Notes: generated by a model not told the origin, from the sequence alone. A stretch of DNA of 64,000 nucleotides from Rahnella sp. AA (GCF_002834385.1 NZ_PITQ01000005.1:124001-188000), one strand, 5' to 3'; numbered from the stretch's first letter, positions 45,795 through 55,444 are shown. Program-made: numbers and translations.

Positions 45795-46532
45795 ATGAGA
45801 CCGATGATCTTATTTAATCAGGTCAATAAGTGGTACGGCGAATACCAGGCGCTGACTGATCTGAGTGCGGAAATCAAAAGTGGCGAAGTCGTGGTGGTTT
45901 GCGGTCCATCCGGCTCAGGGAAATCAACGCTGATCCGTACCGTAAACCGGCTTGAGCCGATTGAGCAAGGCCAGATCCTGTTTGACGGTATTGATATTCA
46001 CGGCACCAGTACGCGCCTGAATCAGTTACGCACCCGCATCGGATTCGTCTTCCAAAACTTCAACTTGTTTCCGCACGTTTCGGTGCTGGAAAACATCATG
46101 ATGTCGCCGGTAAAAGTGTTGGGGGTGAAACGTCAGGAAGCCCGTCAGCACGCCGGGGAATTGCTCGAACGCGTCGGGTTATCGCACAAGGCCAATGCCT
46201 ATCCGGCGCAGCTTTCCGGTGGTCAGCAGCAGCGCGTGGCTATCGCCCGGGCGCTGGCCATGAAACCGCCGGTAATGTTGTTTGATGAACCGACGTCGGC
46301 ACTCGATCCGGAAATGGTCGGTGAAGTGTTAAATGTGATGCGCAGCCTGGCGCGCGAGGGCATGACCATGATGTGCGTGACGCATGAAATGAATTTTGCC
46401 CGCGAAGTCGCCGACACGATCTGGTTTATGGATCAGGGAAAAATCCTGGAGAAATCCACACCGGAAAACTTCTTCACCAAGCCACAGCACGAGCGTGCAC
46501 AGAAGTTTTTGAGTGATTTATTGCATCACTGA
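45795..46532 (+). CDS. Amino-acid ABC transporter ATP-binding protein
   Basis: GlnQ/HisP-type ATPase, about 245 residues. Walker [11 protein letters not shown]-loop [11 protein letters not shown], signature [15 protein letters not shown], Walker [15 protein letters not shown] and the H-loop VTHEM are intact. Three ATG codons are in tandem; 45795 is preferred because AAGGA then lies six bases away. It energises the two preceding permeases; the matching binding protein is probably the one encoded at 35619. Confidence 0.92.
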   Translation: MRPMILFNQVNKWYGEYQALTDLSAEIKSGEVVVVCGPSGSGKSTLIRTVNRLEPIEQGQILFDGIDIHGTSTRLNQLRTRIGFVFQNFNLFPHVSVLENIMMSPVKVLGVKRQEARQHAGELLERVGLSHKANAYPAQLSGGQQQRVAIARALAMKPPVMLFDEPTSALDPEMVGEVLNVMRSLAREGMTMMCVTHEMNFAREVADTIWFMDQGKILEKSTPENFFTKPQHERAQKFLSDLLHH

Positions 46533-46542
46533 GAAAAATAAA

Positions 46543-46566
46543 GGCGCTGAGTCAGCGCCCCTTTAC
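46543..46566. terminator. Hairpin between ABC operon and FKBP gene
   Basis: Seven-base stem GGCGCTG/CAGCGCC with a three-base loop, CCCCTTTACTT on the plus side and TTTATTTTTC on the minus side. It can terminate both convergent transcripts, with better T runs for the minus strand. Confidence 0.6.
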
Positions 46567-46599
46567 TTGTTATTATCACTCAACGCTGAGGGCTAAGCC

Positions 46600-47532
46600 C
46601 TAATTGATACGATTCACAGCAACAACAGAAATAGTGTAAATCACCACCGTATTCAGCGGGGAAACATCTTGCCCGCCTTTAGGTTTTTCGAGCGTGGCGG
46701 GTGGGATAACTACCGTAACCTGGCCGCCTTCACGGATGAGTTTCACACTGTCACGCAGCACCGGTGGCATATTGGCGACGCGGAAAATTTCATTGGCATT
46801 ATCAATCGTTGGTGCATCAACCACAGTGCCATCGACTAATGTACCTTTGTAACTGACCTGAATGGTATCCGTGTCTTTCAATGCGGAACCTTCACCCAGA
46901 TTATCAATGTGATACAGCAGCCCTTGTTTTGTTTTTTTAACTCCCTCACGTTTCAAGAATGCATCAACGTAGACTTTATCCTCAGCCTGTTTTTTTTCGC
47001 TCTGAGCCTGTGTCAGAACCCTGACCTGTTCATCAAATACAGCCATCGTTTGTCTGATTTCGTTGTCGCTCATTTTCACCTGATGGGTGAAAGTATCGGC
47101 AATACCGGCCAGCAAAATATTCTTATTCAGTGTGATATGCAGGCTTTTTTGTTGCGCGAGTTGCTCTTCAATTAAATGCGCCAGAATAACGCCACTGGCA
47201 TAAGCACGCTTTTGCTCTTCACTCTCTAACAACAGTGCAGGCGCCGGTGCAATATCCGCCGCTTTGATACTTTCAGCCGTCACGGTGTCTTTTTCCGGTG
47301 CCGTCGGCTCCACGTTCGCAGGGGGAGTGGCTGACGGAGTCGTTGGCAGAACGGCCACTGGTGCAGATGTTTCGGCCGGCACGGCATCAGCTGTTGCTGA
47401 TATTGCAGGTGCTACCGTCGGCGGCGTGATGGCCGCCGTAACAGGTTCCGCTGCGCTTGCCGATAAAAAACAACCCGGCATTATTAGGGCGCAGAGCAGG
47501 CAGAACACCTTTTTGCAAGAGAAGAAAGGCAT
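46600..47532 (-). CDS. Exported FKBP-like protein with degenerate active site
   Basis: A 310-residue protein with signal peptide (LSASAAEP). Residues about 27-80 are a Pro/Ala/Thr-rich linker, followed by a Mip/FkpA-type N-terminal dimerisation domain (QKRAYASGVILAHLIEEQ) and a C-terminal FKBP domain (VSYKGTLVDGTVVDA). Residues of the FKBP pocket are altered: the usual VIPGW is MPPVL, the YG after the PPELA-type turn is missing, and VFDS is VVDA. Peptidyl-prolyl isomerase activity is doubtful; a chaperone role is possible. Confidence 0.8.
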   Translation of the reverse strand: MPFFSCKKVFCLLCALIMPGCFLSASAAEPVTAAITPPTVAPAISATADAVPAETSAPVAVLPTTPSATPPANVEPTAPEKDTVTAESIKAADIAPAPALLLESEEQKRAYASGVILAHLIEEQLAQQKSLHITLNKNILLAGIADTFTHQVKMSDNEIRQTMAVFDEQVRVLTQAQSEKKQAEDKVYVDAFLKREGVKKTKQGLLYHIDNLGEGSALKDTDTIQVSYKGTLVDGTVVDAPTIDNANEIFRVANMPPVLRDSVKLIREGGQVTVVIPPATLEKPKGGQDVSPLNTVVIYTISVVAVNRIN

Positions 47533-47786
47533 GATATTCCTTTAAAGAATGAACGACATCAGGGGATAAACGGATTATATAAAATCAACTGCATGATATT
47601 TATAAAAATTACATTAAATAATGCGTGCTGCTTTTATGAAAGCCAGACACTAGAAGATGTAATGACAGTTCATTGTAATTGGTAATTATAGACAAGAATG
47701 TATTTATTGTGTAAAAAAACACACATCTATAAACCAGCAAAATTATTTTCTGAGATATATTATCAAAACAAATACTATTGGGTCCA

Positions 47787-48068
47787 TTATTGGGCTGAGA
47801 TATCAACACTGCGCACCCCGATATAACCGGCCTGCCGCGTAATAGTTTGAAGGTATTGATCTTCCCTTGCCAGGATATATTCACCAGCACTCATTTTATC
47901 CGGTAATATATTCTTTCTAATATTTTTACTGCGGCGCGTGCAACACTATCGAAGGATTATGAAAATAAGCGCGGTAAATAATTGAGGCTTATCTCCTCCA
48001 TCCTTCAGCTTCGGAGGGTCATCATCACTATTTTGCGCCAGTCCAATACGTTCCTGTTTCTTTAACTG
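47787..48068 (-). pseudogene. Possible gene remnant with in-frame TAG
   Basis: One minus-strand frame is open for 93 codons apart from one TAG. Before the stop it reads KKQERIGLAQNSDDDPPKLK; after it, ILPDKMSAGEYILAREDQYL and QAGYIGVRSVDISAQ. The second part could also be a 35-residue gene from ATG 47894. I recognise no family. The alternatives are a decayed gene or a chance open frame in an otherwise empty 630-base stretch (47533-48166). Confidence 0.25.
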
Positions 48069-48122
48069 TCAGAAAATCACGGTTCATCAAAATAACACCT
48101 TAATCTCACCCGATGAGATTGT

Positions 48123-48154
48123 GTGGCTTTCCTCTCGCCGGAAAGGAAAGCCAC
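48123..48154 (-). terminator. Hairpin after TonB-dependent receptor
   Basis: Perfect ten-base stem GTGGCTTTCC/GGAAAGCCAC with a 12-base loop, 13 bases past the receptor stop codon. No T run follows on the minus strand, so it may act as an mRNA end stabiliser or a weak terminator. Confidence 0.6.
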
Positions 48155-48166
48155 GGTCTGGTCACA

Positions 48167-49588
48167 TCAGAAATCGACGGAGGCCTGTAAATACATCACG
48201 CGCGGTTCACCTTCTGTCACGCGAAGGTTGCCGGCACTGGACTCGTAATACTCTTTGTTGAAGAGGTTTTTAACGTTCAGCTGAATGCTGTCTTTCGCGA
48301 ACAGGGAACGGCTGTAGAGATTGGTGCGCAGATTGCTCAGCGAATCACTGTAAGTGCTGCTGCTCAGCACCGGCTCTTCGCCATAAACCGGATCATACAT
48401 ATTGAAAGAGCTGGAGACTTTGCCGCGGTATGAATACGCTTTATAGGTTTCATCCTGCTCGTAATCCACACCCAGCAGCAGATCATGCTCCATGCCCCAG
48501 ATTTCAGGTGTGCCGCTGATATCCCAGCTCACATAGTCCGTCTGATGGTTAAATCCGCGGTTGGCATCGGCGCGTCGTGAAACAATCCCGGTCGTTGTAT
48601 TGATCGCCGTCGCGCGCACTTCGTTACTGTCGTAGCGACGCTGCATCCACGCATAGTTCAGATGCGTTTCCCAGCCGTTATCCAGCTGATAGCCGTAGCT
48701 GACGTTTAAGCGTTTGTTCTTGCCCCAGGCGTGGTTGGCATTGTCATCAAGCCGGCGCTCGTAAGGAACATCGACCGGTTTTTTATTGATAAATGCCGTA
48801 CCGCGATCATAAGGAACGTCGTACTTATACTCGACATAGCCGACGTTAAAGGATGCACGATCGCCATACCAGCTCAGGGACGGCGCAAGCAGCGTGTGTT
48901 CATTCACACCAAAGTTGCGCCAGTAATCTTCGCGCTGGCGTTCGGCAATCATGCGAAACGCAAACCCGTCGCCCAGAGGCCCGGTGACATCCACAGTGCC
49001 CGTGCCACCGCCAAAACTGCTGCTCTGCCCGCTGATATGGGTATTCCAGTCATACTGTGGTTTTTTGCTGACTAAATTGATCACACCCCCCGGATTCAGA
49101 ATGCCATAGAGCAAAGAGGATGAGCCTTTCAGCACCTCGACGTAATCGATAGTCGAATCCATCGCAATACCCTGATTACTGCGGATACCGTCGATAAAGA
49201 TCGAGCCATCAGTATTCGAACCAAAACCACGTTTAACAAAACCGTCTTCCGTGCCGCCGAGGGTGTTGCCCTGCGTTACGCCACTGACAAACTTCATGGC
49301 ATCGTTAAGGCTGGTGACGTCGTAATCTTTAATGACTTTTGGCGTTACGACGCTGACAGATTGTGCCATTTCGCTGCGCGGTGTGGACGTACGTGTAGTA
49401 GCAACCGCATCATCCTGGGTGTAACTCCCCGCTTCTGCGGCGTTCACCGCATCAGCGGTGATCGTCATTGTCTGACCGTCATCGCTGCCTGCCGCCAAAA
49501 CGTTGCCACTCACAGCCAGCGTGGAGCACATCAAAACAGCAGAAAGTATCTTTGCCTGGTGGGCGGAATCTGGGGAAATGTGTTTCAT
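48167..49588 (-). CDS. TonB-dependent siderophore receptor with large internal deletion
   Basis: Outer-membrane receptor for ferric siderophores, here only 473 residues where such proteins have about 700. Signal peptide, TonB-box region (QTMTITAD) and plug domain (SVSVVTPKVIKDYDV, GFGSNTDGSIFIDGIRS, VLKGSSSLLYGILNPGGVIN) are complete, and the first half of the barrel is present. Near residue 436 the sequence jumps from SLFAKDSIQ, an early-barrel motif, straight to LNVKNLFNKEYYESS, the C-terminal motif, ending in a proper terminal Phe. Roughly 230 residues are missing in frame. It is unlikely to form a working 22-strand barrel. A Fur-box-like site lies upstream. Confidence 0.85.
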   Translation of the reverse strand: MKHISPDSAHQAKILSAVLMCSTLAVSGNVLAAGSDDGQTMTITADAVNAAEAGSYTQDDAVATTRTSTPRSEMAQSVSVVTPKVIKDYDVTSLNDAMKFVSGVTQGNTLGGTEDGFVKRGFGSNTDGSIFIDGIRSNQGIAMDSTIDYVEVLKGSSSLLYGILNPGGVINLVSKKPQYDWNTHISGQSSSFGGGTGTVDVTGPLGDGFAFRMIAERQREDYWRNFGVNEHTLLAPSLSWYGDRASFNVGYVEYKYDVPYDRGTAFINKKPVDVPYERRLDDNANHAWGKNKRLNVSYGYQLDNGWETHLNYAWMQRRYDSNEVRATAINTTTGIVSRRADANRGFNHQTDYVSWDISGTPEIWGMEHDLLLGVDYEQDETYKAYSYRGKVSSSFNMYDPVYGEEPVLSSSTYSDSLSNLRTNLYSRSLFAKDSIQLNVKNLFNKEYYESSAGNLRVTEGEPRVMYLQASVDF

Positions 49589-49635
49589 TGTCTGAAGTCT
49601 GTGTATTTTTGTTAGATTTGGACGAAAATGGTAAT

Positions 49636-49654
49636 GTCATTGATTCTCATTAGT
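49636..49654. promoter_or_regulatory. Fur-box-like site before TonB-dependent receptor
   Basis: On the minus strand, ACTAATGAGAATCAATGAC matches the Fur consensus at about 13 of 19 positions. It lies 48 bases before the receptor start, where iron repression of a siderophore receptor is expected. Confidence 0.6.
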
Positions 49655-50274
49655 AATATCACCTATTGGCACGGTTTCGGGCGTAAAGCGTCTTACTTCA
49701 GAACGAAAGCTGTTTTTGTGGTTTTTTTTCGAAGGCTTGCAGCACAGAGATAAGCGGGAGGGGGATTCTTTCATACACGACGAGGCTAAAAAGCAGGTAA
49801 TTGAAAAGAATAGAATTTACGCTTCCTTACATTCCGGATTTATTCTGATTTTTATCCTCTCCGGCGCAATAAACTTATGGCGAATGCTGACTGACTGGTT
49901 AGCTGAAAGGCCAGTTTTTGTCTTCTTCCTTAAAAATTAAGGGAAAATTAATCTTTAGAGAGTTAGATCTTGCAGTAGTGATACTGCAGTTTATTACTCC
50001 ATATAAGTCCTTATTTAATGGATTTTAAATCCACGTAAGTCTAGATAATGTAGATTTTTATATCGTTTTAATCAGAAAAAGCCTGTGGAATATATTTTTC
50101 ACCGTACTTTTGTTACTGAACGAAATGAAAGGCGGGATTCAGGAAGACAGAGAGCGCGGGAGAAAATCTCCCGCTATATTATGCCGTTACCCGAAAAGCG
50201 AGAGTCATCTGTTATCAAAGCGCCCGCCCTGAATCTGGATCCCCGATAGCTGGCCGCTATTTATGACCGACGTG
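49655..50274. other. Long A/T-rich stretch without a recognisable gene
   Basis: About 620 bases between the receptor promoter and yhiN. It holds a perfect hairpin TGCAGTA-GTGA-TACTGCA (49971-49988) and a GCGGGAG/CTCCCGC hairpin (50156-50174) not followed by T residues. A 74-codon frame at 49716-49940 starts with TTG, has no ribosome-binding site, and is not accepted. Confidence 0.4.
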
Positions 50275-51474
50275 TTATTTGCGCACAGCCATCAGGCTCT
50301 GCGCACATGCCCATGCAGAACTCCACGCCCACTGGAAGTTATAGCCGCCCAGCCAGCCGGTCACATCGACGACTTCACCAATGAAATACAGACCCGGCAC
50401 TTTGGCAGCAGCCATGGTTTTGGATGAAAGCTCTTTCGTATCGACGCCGCCCAGTGTGACTTCCGCCGTACGGTAGCCTTCGGTGCCGTTCGGCTGCACC
50501 TGCCAGTTTTGCAATTGCTCAACCAGCTCGGCCTGCTGCGGCACATTCAGTTGTTTCAGCGTGACATCCGGTAACTGCCCGAGCGTTTGCAGGCATTCCA
50601 CCAGACGTTTCGGCAGTTGCATCGACAGCGTATTTTTCAGGCTCTGATTCGGATGTTCCTGCCGCTGTGCATTGAGAAACGCCGCCAGATCGACATCAGG
50701 CAGTAAGTTAACGCTCACAAACTCGCCAGGCTGCCAGTAGCTGGAAAGTTGCAGAACCGCCGGGCCGGACATCCCGCGATGCGTAAACAGGATGCTTTCA
50801 CGGAACACAGTGCCGTCCTGCGCGGTGAGCACTGCGGGCACGGAGACGCCGGAAAGCGTCTGTAAATGGTCGAGCAGCGGTTTGTGTAGCGTAAACGGCA
50901 CCAGACCGGCGCGGGTCGGTAACACTTTCAGGCCAAACTGTTCGGCCAGACGATAGCCAAACGGTGAAGCCCCCAGCCCCGGCATGGAAAGTCCGCCGCT
51001 GGCAATCACAAGTGAGTGAGCACTTACCCTTGAGCCATTCACCTTGATAATAAAGCCATCTTCGGTTTTCTGAACGTCTGAAATCTCGCTGCGCAGACGC
51101 ACATCGACGTTCCCCAGTTCACATTCTTTATCCAGCAAAGCCACAATTTGCGTCGCTGAATCATCGCAGAAAAGCTGACCGAGGGTTTTCTCATGCCAGG
51201 CGATACCGTAACGGTTAACCAGATCGATGAAATCCCACTGGGTGTAACGCGCCAGCGCGGATTTACAGAAATGCGGGTTTTCTGAAAGATAGGCTGCCGG
51301 TTCGGCATAAAGATTGGTGAAATTGCAGCGACCGCCCCCTGACATCAGAATTTTTCGTCCGGTTTTTTTGCCATTATCCAGTAGCAGAACCCGGCAGCCA
51401 CCCTGTCCGGCCTGCGCTGCACAGAACATGCCTGCCGCACCCGCACCAATGACTACCACATCAACCTGTTCCAC
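50275..51474 (-). CDS. yhiN: NAD(P)/FAD-dependent oxidoreductase YhiN (HI0933 family)
   Basis: Flavoprotein of 399 residues, one shorter than E. coli YhiN. The N-terminal dinucleotide-binding motif is VVVIGAGAAGMFCAAQAGQGG, followed by GRKILMSGGGRCNFTN and, at the C-terminus, GEVVDVTGWLGGYNFQWAWSSA. Function unknown. It is divergent from pitA, as in E. coli. Confidence 0.93.
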   Translation of the reverse strand: MEQVDVVVIGAGAAGMFCAAQAGQGGCRVLLLDNGKKTGRKILMSGGGRCNFTNLYAEPAAYLSENPHFCKSALARYTQWDFIDLVNRYGIAWHEKTLGQLFCDDSATQIVALLDKECELGNVDVRLRSEISDVQKTEDGFIIKVNGSRVSAHSLVIASGGLSMPGLGASPFGYRLAEQFGLKVLPTRAGLVPFTLHKPLLDHLQTLSGVSVPAVLTAQDGTVFRESILFTHRGMSGPAVLQLSSYWQPGEFVSVNLLPDVDLAAFLNAQRQEHPNQSLKNTLSMQLPKRLVECLQTLGQLPDVTLKQLNVPQQAELVEQLQNWQVQPNGTEGYRTAEVTLGGVDTKELSSKTMAAAKVPGLYFIGEVVDVTGWLGGYNFQWAWSSAWACAQSLMAVRK

Positions 51475-51795
51475 TTTTGGCCTCTCTTTACGAAAATTTC
51501 AGCTACGTTTTAGGTAGGGTTTACCCCGGTGCTAACGGGCTTTAGCCGCATTGCGACGCGGATTGTAAGGGACAGACGCGCCTTAAACCAGCCAGACAGG
51601 CGGCTTTCTGAACAGCGTAAGTAAATGTTTCGATTAAGTCAGAGTGAATAACGTTTTGATAAATAGAAAATTAATCGAATGAAGGTTAAATATCGAACTG
51701 TTTTTAGTCAAAAAAATGTCATATTTTCCTTTTCCCCTCCCCCTGTTCTCGCAGATAATGCGCGGCGTTCATGACCACTAACTGGCGTAACAATT
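51475..51795. other. Divergent yhiN-pitA promoter region
   Basis: About 320 bases without a gene. It must contain promoters for yhiN and pitA. A short GCTAACGGGCTTTAGC inverted repeat is visible near 51531-51546; I see no other clear operator. Confidence 0.4.
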
Positions 51796-53301
51796 ATGCT
51801 GCATCTATTTGCCGGGTTGGATATTCATACCGGTTCGTTATTGATTCTCGCGTTACTGTTTGTTCTGTTCTATGAAGCTATTAATGGTTTCCATGATACG
51901 GCCAACGCAGTAGCAACTGTCATCTATACCCGGGCAATGCGTTCGCAATTAGCGGTCGTGATGGCAGGGGTATTTAACTTCTTTGGCGTCCTGCTCGGTG
52001 GTTTGAGCGTGGCTTATGCCATTGTCCATTTGCTTCCAACCGATTTGCTGCTCAATGTAGGCTCCGCGCATGGCCTTGCCATGGTGTTCTCTATGTTGCT
52101 GGCCGCGATCATCTGGAACCTCGGCACCTGGTATTTTGGCCTGCCGGCGTCCAGCTCTCATACACTGATCGGGGCCATCATTGGCGTAGGTTTGACGAAT
52201 GCATTAATGACCCACACCTCTGTGGTCGATGCATTAAACATCCCTAAAATGATCGGTATTTTTGCGTCACTGATTGTCTCGCCGCTGGTCGGGATGATCA
52301 TGGCAGGCTCTATGATTTTCCTGCTGCGCCGCTACTGGAGCGGGAATAAGAAACATGCCCGTATCCACCTGACGCCTGCAGAACGTGAAAAGAAAGACGG
52401 CAAGAAGAAGCCGCCATTCTGGACACGTATTGGTCTTATTCTGTCTGCTATCGGCGTGAGTTTCTCGCACGGCGCGAACGACGGCCAAAAAGGTATCGGC
52501 CTGATCATGCTGGTTCTGATTGGCGTGGCTCCTGCAGGTTTTGTTGTGAATATGAGCGCCACCGGTTACGACATTACCCGTACCCGTGATGCCGTGACGC
52601 ACCTCGGCCAGTATTATCAGCAGCATGTTGATGCCGTGCCGCACGTTGTGGCGCAGACACCTTTGGTGCCTGCCCCAGACGTCAATATCGCGCCGACCGA
52701 CGAGACAAAAGTGTTCCATTGCGACAGCAGCCATGCACTTGACGCTATTGGCCGCGCGCAAACACTGCTGACGAATCTTCAATCCTACAGCGATCTGTCA
52801 CCTGATGAACGCAGCCATATGCGCCGTCTGCTGATGTGTGTCTCTGATACTGCGGATAAAGTCGCTAAGCTGCCGGAAACTTCTGCGGCAGACAAACGCT
52901 TCCTCGGCGAGCTGAAAACCGACATTTTGCAAACGGTTGAATATGCCCCTATCTGGATCATCATCGCGGTGGCTCTGGCACTGGCGCTGGGCACCATGAT
53001 TGGCTGGAAGCGCGTTGCGACCACCATCGGTGAGAAGATTGGCAAGAAAGGCATGACCTACGCACAGGGCCTGTCTGCCCAGCTGACCGCAGCCGTTTCC
53101 ATCGGTGTTGCCAGCTACACCGGCATGCCGGTTTCCACGACACACGTGTTGTCCTCTGCGGTTGCAGGCACCATGATTGTGGATGGCGGCGGTGTGCAGT
53201 CGAAAACCGTGAAGAATATCGCGATGGCCTGGGTATTAACCCTGCCCGTGTCGATTATTCTCTCCGGCGTTTTGTACTGGATTGCGCTGAAAGTTATCTG
53301 A
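51796..53301 (+). CDS. pitA: Low-affinity inorganic phosphate transporter PitA
   Basis: Phosphate (metal-phosphate):proton symporter in the inner membrane, 501 residues, close to E. coli PitA (499). Signature segments in the two repeated halves are [24 protein letters not shown] and [19 protein letters not shown], with a hydrophilic cytoplasmic region (about residues 285-385) between hydrophobic blocks. Flanked by yhiN and uspB as in E. coli. Confidence 0.96.
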   Translation: MLHLFAGLDIHTGSLLILALLFVLFYEAINGFHDTANAVATVIYTRAMRSQLAVVMAGVFNFFGVLLGGLSVAYAIVHLLPTDLLLNVGSAHGLAMVFSMLLAAIIWNLGTWYFGLPASSSHTLIGAIIGVGLTNALMTHTSVVDALNIPKMIGIFASLIVSPLVGMIMAGSMIFLLRRYWSGNKKHARIHLTPAEREKKDGKKKPPFWTRIGLILSAIGVSFSHGANDGQKGIGLIMLVLIGVAPAGFVVNMSATGYDITRTRDAVTHLGQYYQQHVDAVPHVVAQTPLVPAPDVNIAPTDETKVFHCDSSHALDAIGRAQTLLTNLQSYSDLSPDERSHMRRLLMCVSDTADKVAKLPETSAADKRFLGELKTDILQTVEYAPIWIIIAVALALALGTMIGWKRVATTIGEKIGKKGMTYAQGLSAQLTAAVSIGVASYTGMPVSTTHVLSSAVAGTMIVDGGGVQSKTVKNIAMAWVLTLPVSIILSGVLYWIALKVI

Positions 53302-53328
53302 TGAGCAGGCGTGTTCAAACGCACCTGT

Positions 53329-53369
53329 AAAAAAGGCGACCTTGTTCTCAGAACAGGTCGCCTTTTTTT
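53329..53369. terminator. Bidirectional terminator between pitA and uspB
   Basis: Long stem AAAAAGGCGACCTTGTTCT / AGAACAGGTCGCCTTTTT with one bulge and flanking A and T runs, so it works for pitA on the plus strand and uspB on the minus strand. Confidence 0.92.
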
Positions 53370-53410
53370 ATTCCCTTTTTCACACATTCCTCACAACGAT
53401 TTCAGACGTT

Positions 53411-53746
53411 CTAGTACCAGATAAGCATGGCCAGCATACTGATGAGAATCAGCCCCACCAGACATGTCGTCAGGACAAACTGACCGCGAACCCTCTCACA
53501 ACGGCGGATAAACTCAGGATCGTGATGTTCAACATAGCGCTGAGCATAAATATAACGCACTAACCTTATCTGCTTGCCGGGCTGTCCGTGAGAGGTAAAG
53601 AACCCTCCGCCATCCACATATTGATACAGCAGCGGATCACACCCCCGCAGTACCACCAGCAACGCACGTAAAGAAGAGTAATAGCGCAGCATATTCACTA
53701 CACACACAAAACATAAAGCCCAAAACAGCGCAACGGGACTGATCAT
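53411..53746 (-). CDS. uspB: Universal stress protein B
   Basis: Small inner-membrane protein induced in stationary phase (RpoS-dependent in E. coli) and linked to ethanol tolerance. With start 53746 it is 111 residues, identical in length to E. coli UspB, with hydrophobic segments at both ends and the conserved centre [21 protein letters not shown] longer frame to 53875 is rejected. Divergent from uspA. Confidence 0.95.
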   Translation of the reverse strand: MISPVALFWALCFVCVVNMLRYYSSLRALLVVLRGCDPLLYQYVDGGGFFTSHGQPGKQIRLVRYIYAQRYVEHHDPEFIRRCERVRGQFVLTTCLVGLILISMLAMLIWY

Positions 53747-54083
53747 GATTCCCCCTTGAGGCGAACTGGCATCGCGCAATGCACCCCATAATGCGACGCA
53801 CACCCGATGTTTCGCCCTGCCTTTCCGCGATTTCACACCCCCGGGCAAACGACGCCCGCCCTCTTTTCCTATCACAGAAGAATGCCAAAGCAGGAGAAGC
53901 CTGCATTATTGAGTGTAGGAAACGAATCTGGAACTGTTCATATTATTTATATCTATAGATTGTCAGATTGGGAAATGAGATCTGTATGCTTGATTTCTTT
54001 AACCATTTTGGGGCTATACTGAACTCATGACATTCGCATGATGCTGATATTGCTATTAACTGACTTATGGAAGGAGTTTTCTT
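53747..54083. other. Divergent uspB-uspA promoter region
   Basis: About 340 bases. A TATACT box around 54017-54022 with GGGGC in front is a plausible -10 for uspA, whose start has GGAAGGAG upstream. I see no gene in this stretch. Confidence 0.45.
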
Positions 54084-54524
54084 ATGGCTTACAAACACAT
54101 ACTCATTGCTGTAGACCTGTCGCCGGAAAGCAAAGTTCTGGTCGAGAAAGCCGTCTCCATGGCGCGTCCGTATAACGCCAAAGTGTCCCTGATCCACGTC
54201 GATGTGAATTACTCAGACCTGTATACCGGCCTGATTGACGTAAATCTGGGTGACATGCAGAAACGCATTTCCGAAGAAACGCACCACGCACTGAATGAGC
54301 TTTCGCAAAATGCCGGTTATCCGATTTCAGAAACCCTGAGCGGCAGCGGTGATTTAGCGCAAGTGCTGGTTGATGCCATCAACAAATACGGCGTGGACTT
54401 AGTGCTGTGCGGCCATCACCAGGATTTCTGGAGCAAGCTGATGTCGTCAGCGCGCCAGTTGATCAACACGGTTCATATCGACATGCTGATCGTGCCATTG
54501 CGTGACGAGGAAGAAGAAGCGTAA
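54084..54524 (+). CDS. uspA: Universal stress protein A
   Basis: Cytoplasmic dimeric stress protein, 146 residues, nearly identical in reading to E. coli UspA ([58 protein letters not shown]). It belongs to the class that does not bind ATP. A terminator follows. Position next to uspB and pitA is conserved. Confidence 0.97.
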   Translation: MAYKHILIAVDLSPESKVLVEKAVSMARPYNAKVSLIHVDVNYSDLYTGLIDVNLGDMQKRISEETHHALNELSQNAGYPISETLSGSGDLAQVLVDAINKYGVDLVLCGHHQDFWSKLMSSARQLINTVHIDMLIVPLRDEEEEA

Positions 54525-54549
54525 GACTCAACGTCTGCGCGTTGATGAG

Positions 54550-54578
54550 AAAGAGGTGCCAGTGGCACCTCTTTTTTT
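54550..54578 (+). terminator. Terminator of uspA
   Basis: Eleven-base stem AAAGAGGTGCC/GGCACCTCTTT with a three-base loop and a run of T, 25 bases past the uspA stop. Confidence 0.93.
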
Positions 54579-54747
54579 ATGGGGATTTTATCTCAAAGAG
54601 AAAACTGGTTAATTCCTGTGCAAAGGCATAATATTGTATATACAGAGAGGTTATCAATCTCTTAAATATTTATAATTTATTGTTTTACTTGAATTATAAA
54701 CTCAAATTTTATGTGTATACGGAAAAGCATTTCACACAGGATGTGTC

Positions 54748-55040
54748 ATGAATATTCATTTTTCACCCGCAGTGAAAGAGAAGTTACGCGTTAAACACAA
54801 TGTGACTGAGAAAGAAGTTTTTGAGTGTTTTGCCAACCGCGAAGGGAATTACCTTATGGATACACGCGAAATACATAAAACGACACCGCCTACGCTGTGG
54901 TTCATTGCGCTCACCAACAAGGGCAAAATACTTAAAATCTGCTTTATTCCCCCGCACAGGGGCATCCGGCGCAGTTGAAATCAGCATTCGAACCGAATGA
55001 GATTGAAAGGAAGATCTACGCCAGTAAAGGTGCAGTGTGA
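54748..55040 (+). pseudogene. Toxin of a CopG-paired toxin-antitoxin system, frameshifted
   Basis: The open frame from 54748 gives 76 residues (MNIHFSPAVKEKLRVKHNVT, DTREIHKTTPPTLWFIALTN, KGKILKICFI) and then ends in an out-of-family PPHRGIRRS tail at 54978. The expected C-terminus continues in another frame: AQGHPAQLKSAFEPNEIERK then IYASKGAV, stopping at 55040. One extra C in the run of five at 54949-54953 would join the two. So either the toxin is inactivated by a one-base loss, or it is a sequencing error. The antitoxin gene follows intact. Family members are small proteins with a BrnT/DUF4258-like look; the exact family is uncertain. Confidence 0.75.
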
Positions 55041-55078
55041 AAATGGGTAAACAATTTTTGAATTCAGAGGACAACACT

Positions 55079-55441
55079 ATGACAACCCGCCAGGATGCTG
55101 AAAACAATGCCGGGATGTGGGACAACCGCGAACTGGGCGCCTCAGAAGAACATGCTGAGGCGGTCAGCGCTTCTCAGGCCGCTGAGTTCGACGACATGAT
55201 GGAACTTCAGGCCATCTCGATAAGGTTGCATAAATCGCTATTGAGTAACCTGAAAACCATCGCGGCCCATCATCAGATTGGCTATCAGCCGATGGTTCGG
55301 GATTTGCTGACACGTTTTGCGGAAGCCGAAATGAAGAAGATCCTGATCGACCAGCTAAAAAAAATTGATGAAGCCCAACGTGACCGGGAAAAAACCGTAC
55401 CCGTCACTGAGTTTATTGAAGATTTACGTAATCAGGCCTAA
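55079..55441 (+). CDS. CopG-family antitoxin
   Basis: A 120-residue antitoxin partner of the frameshifted toxin. MWDNRELGASEEHAEAVSAS near the N-terminus and the ribbon-helix-helix-like region LQAISIRLHKSLLSNLKTIA, then GYQPMVRDLLTRFAEAEMKK, are typical of CopG antitoxins in this type of pair. Start 55079 follows AGAGGA; in-frame starts at 55037 and 55043 are possible but less likely. Being intact, it could still repress its promoter or neutralise a related toxin. Confidence 0.82.
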   Translation: MTTRQDAENNAGMWDNRELGASEEHAEAVSASQAAEFDDMMELQAISIRLHKSLLSNLKTIAAHHQIGYQPMVRDLLTRFAEAEMKKILIDQLKKIDEAQRDREKTVPVTEFIEDLRNQA

Positions 55442-55444
55442 ACA

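Noticed and set aside
47609-47890. 93-codon minus-strand frame
   Set aside because: No ribosome-binding site; a different frame in the same region reads more like protein; composition not convincing.
49716-49940. Possible 74-residue protein with a hydrophobic stretch
   Set aside because: TTG start, no ribosome-binding site, no recognisable homologue, in an A/T-rich empty stretch.
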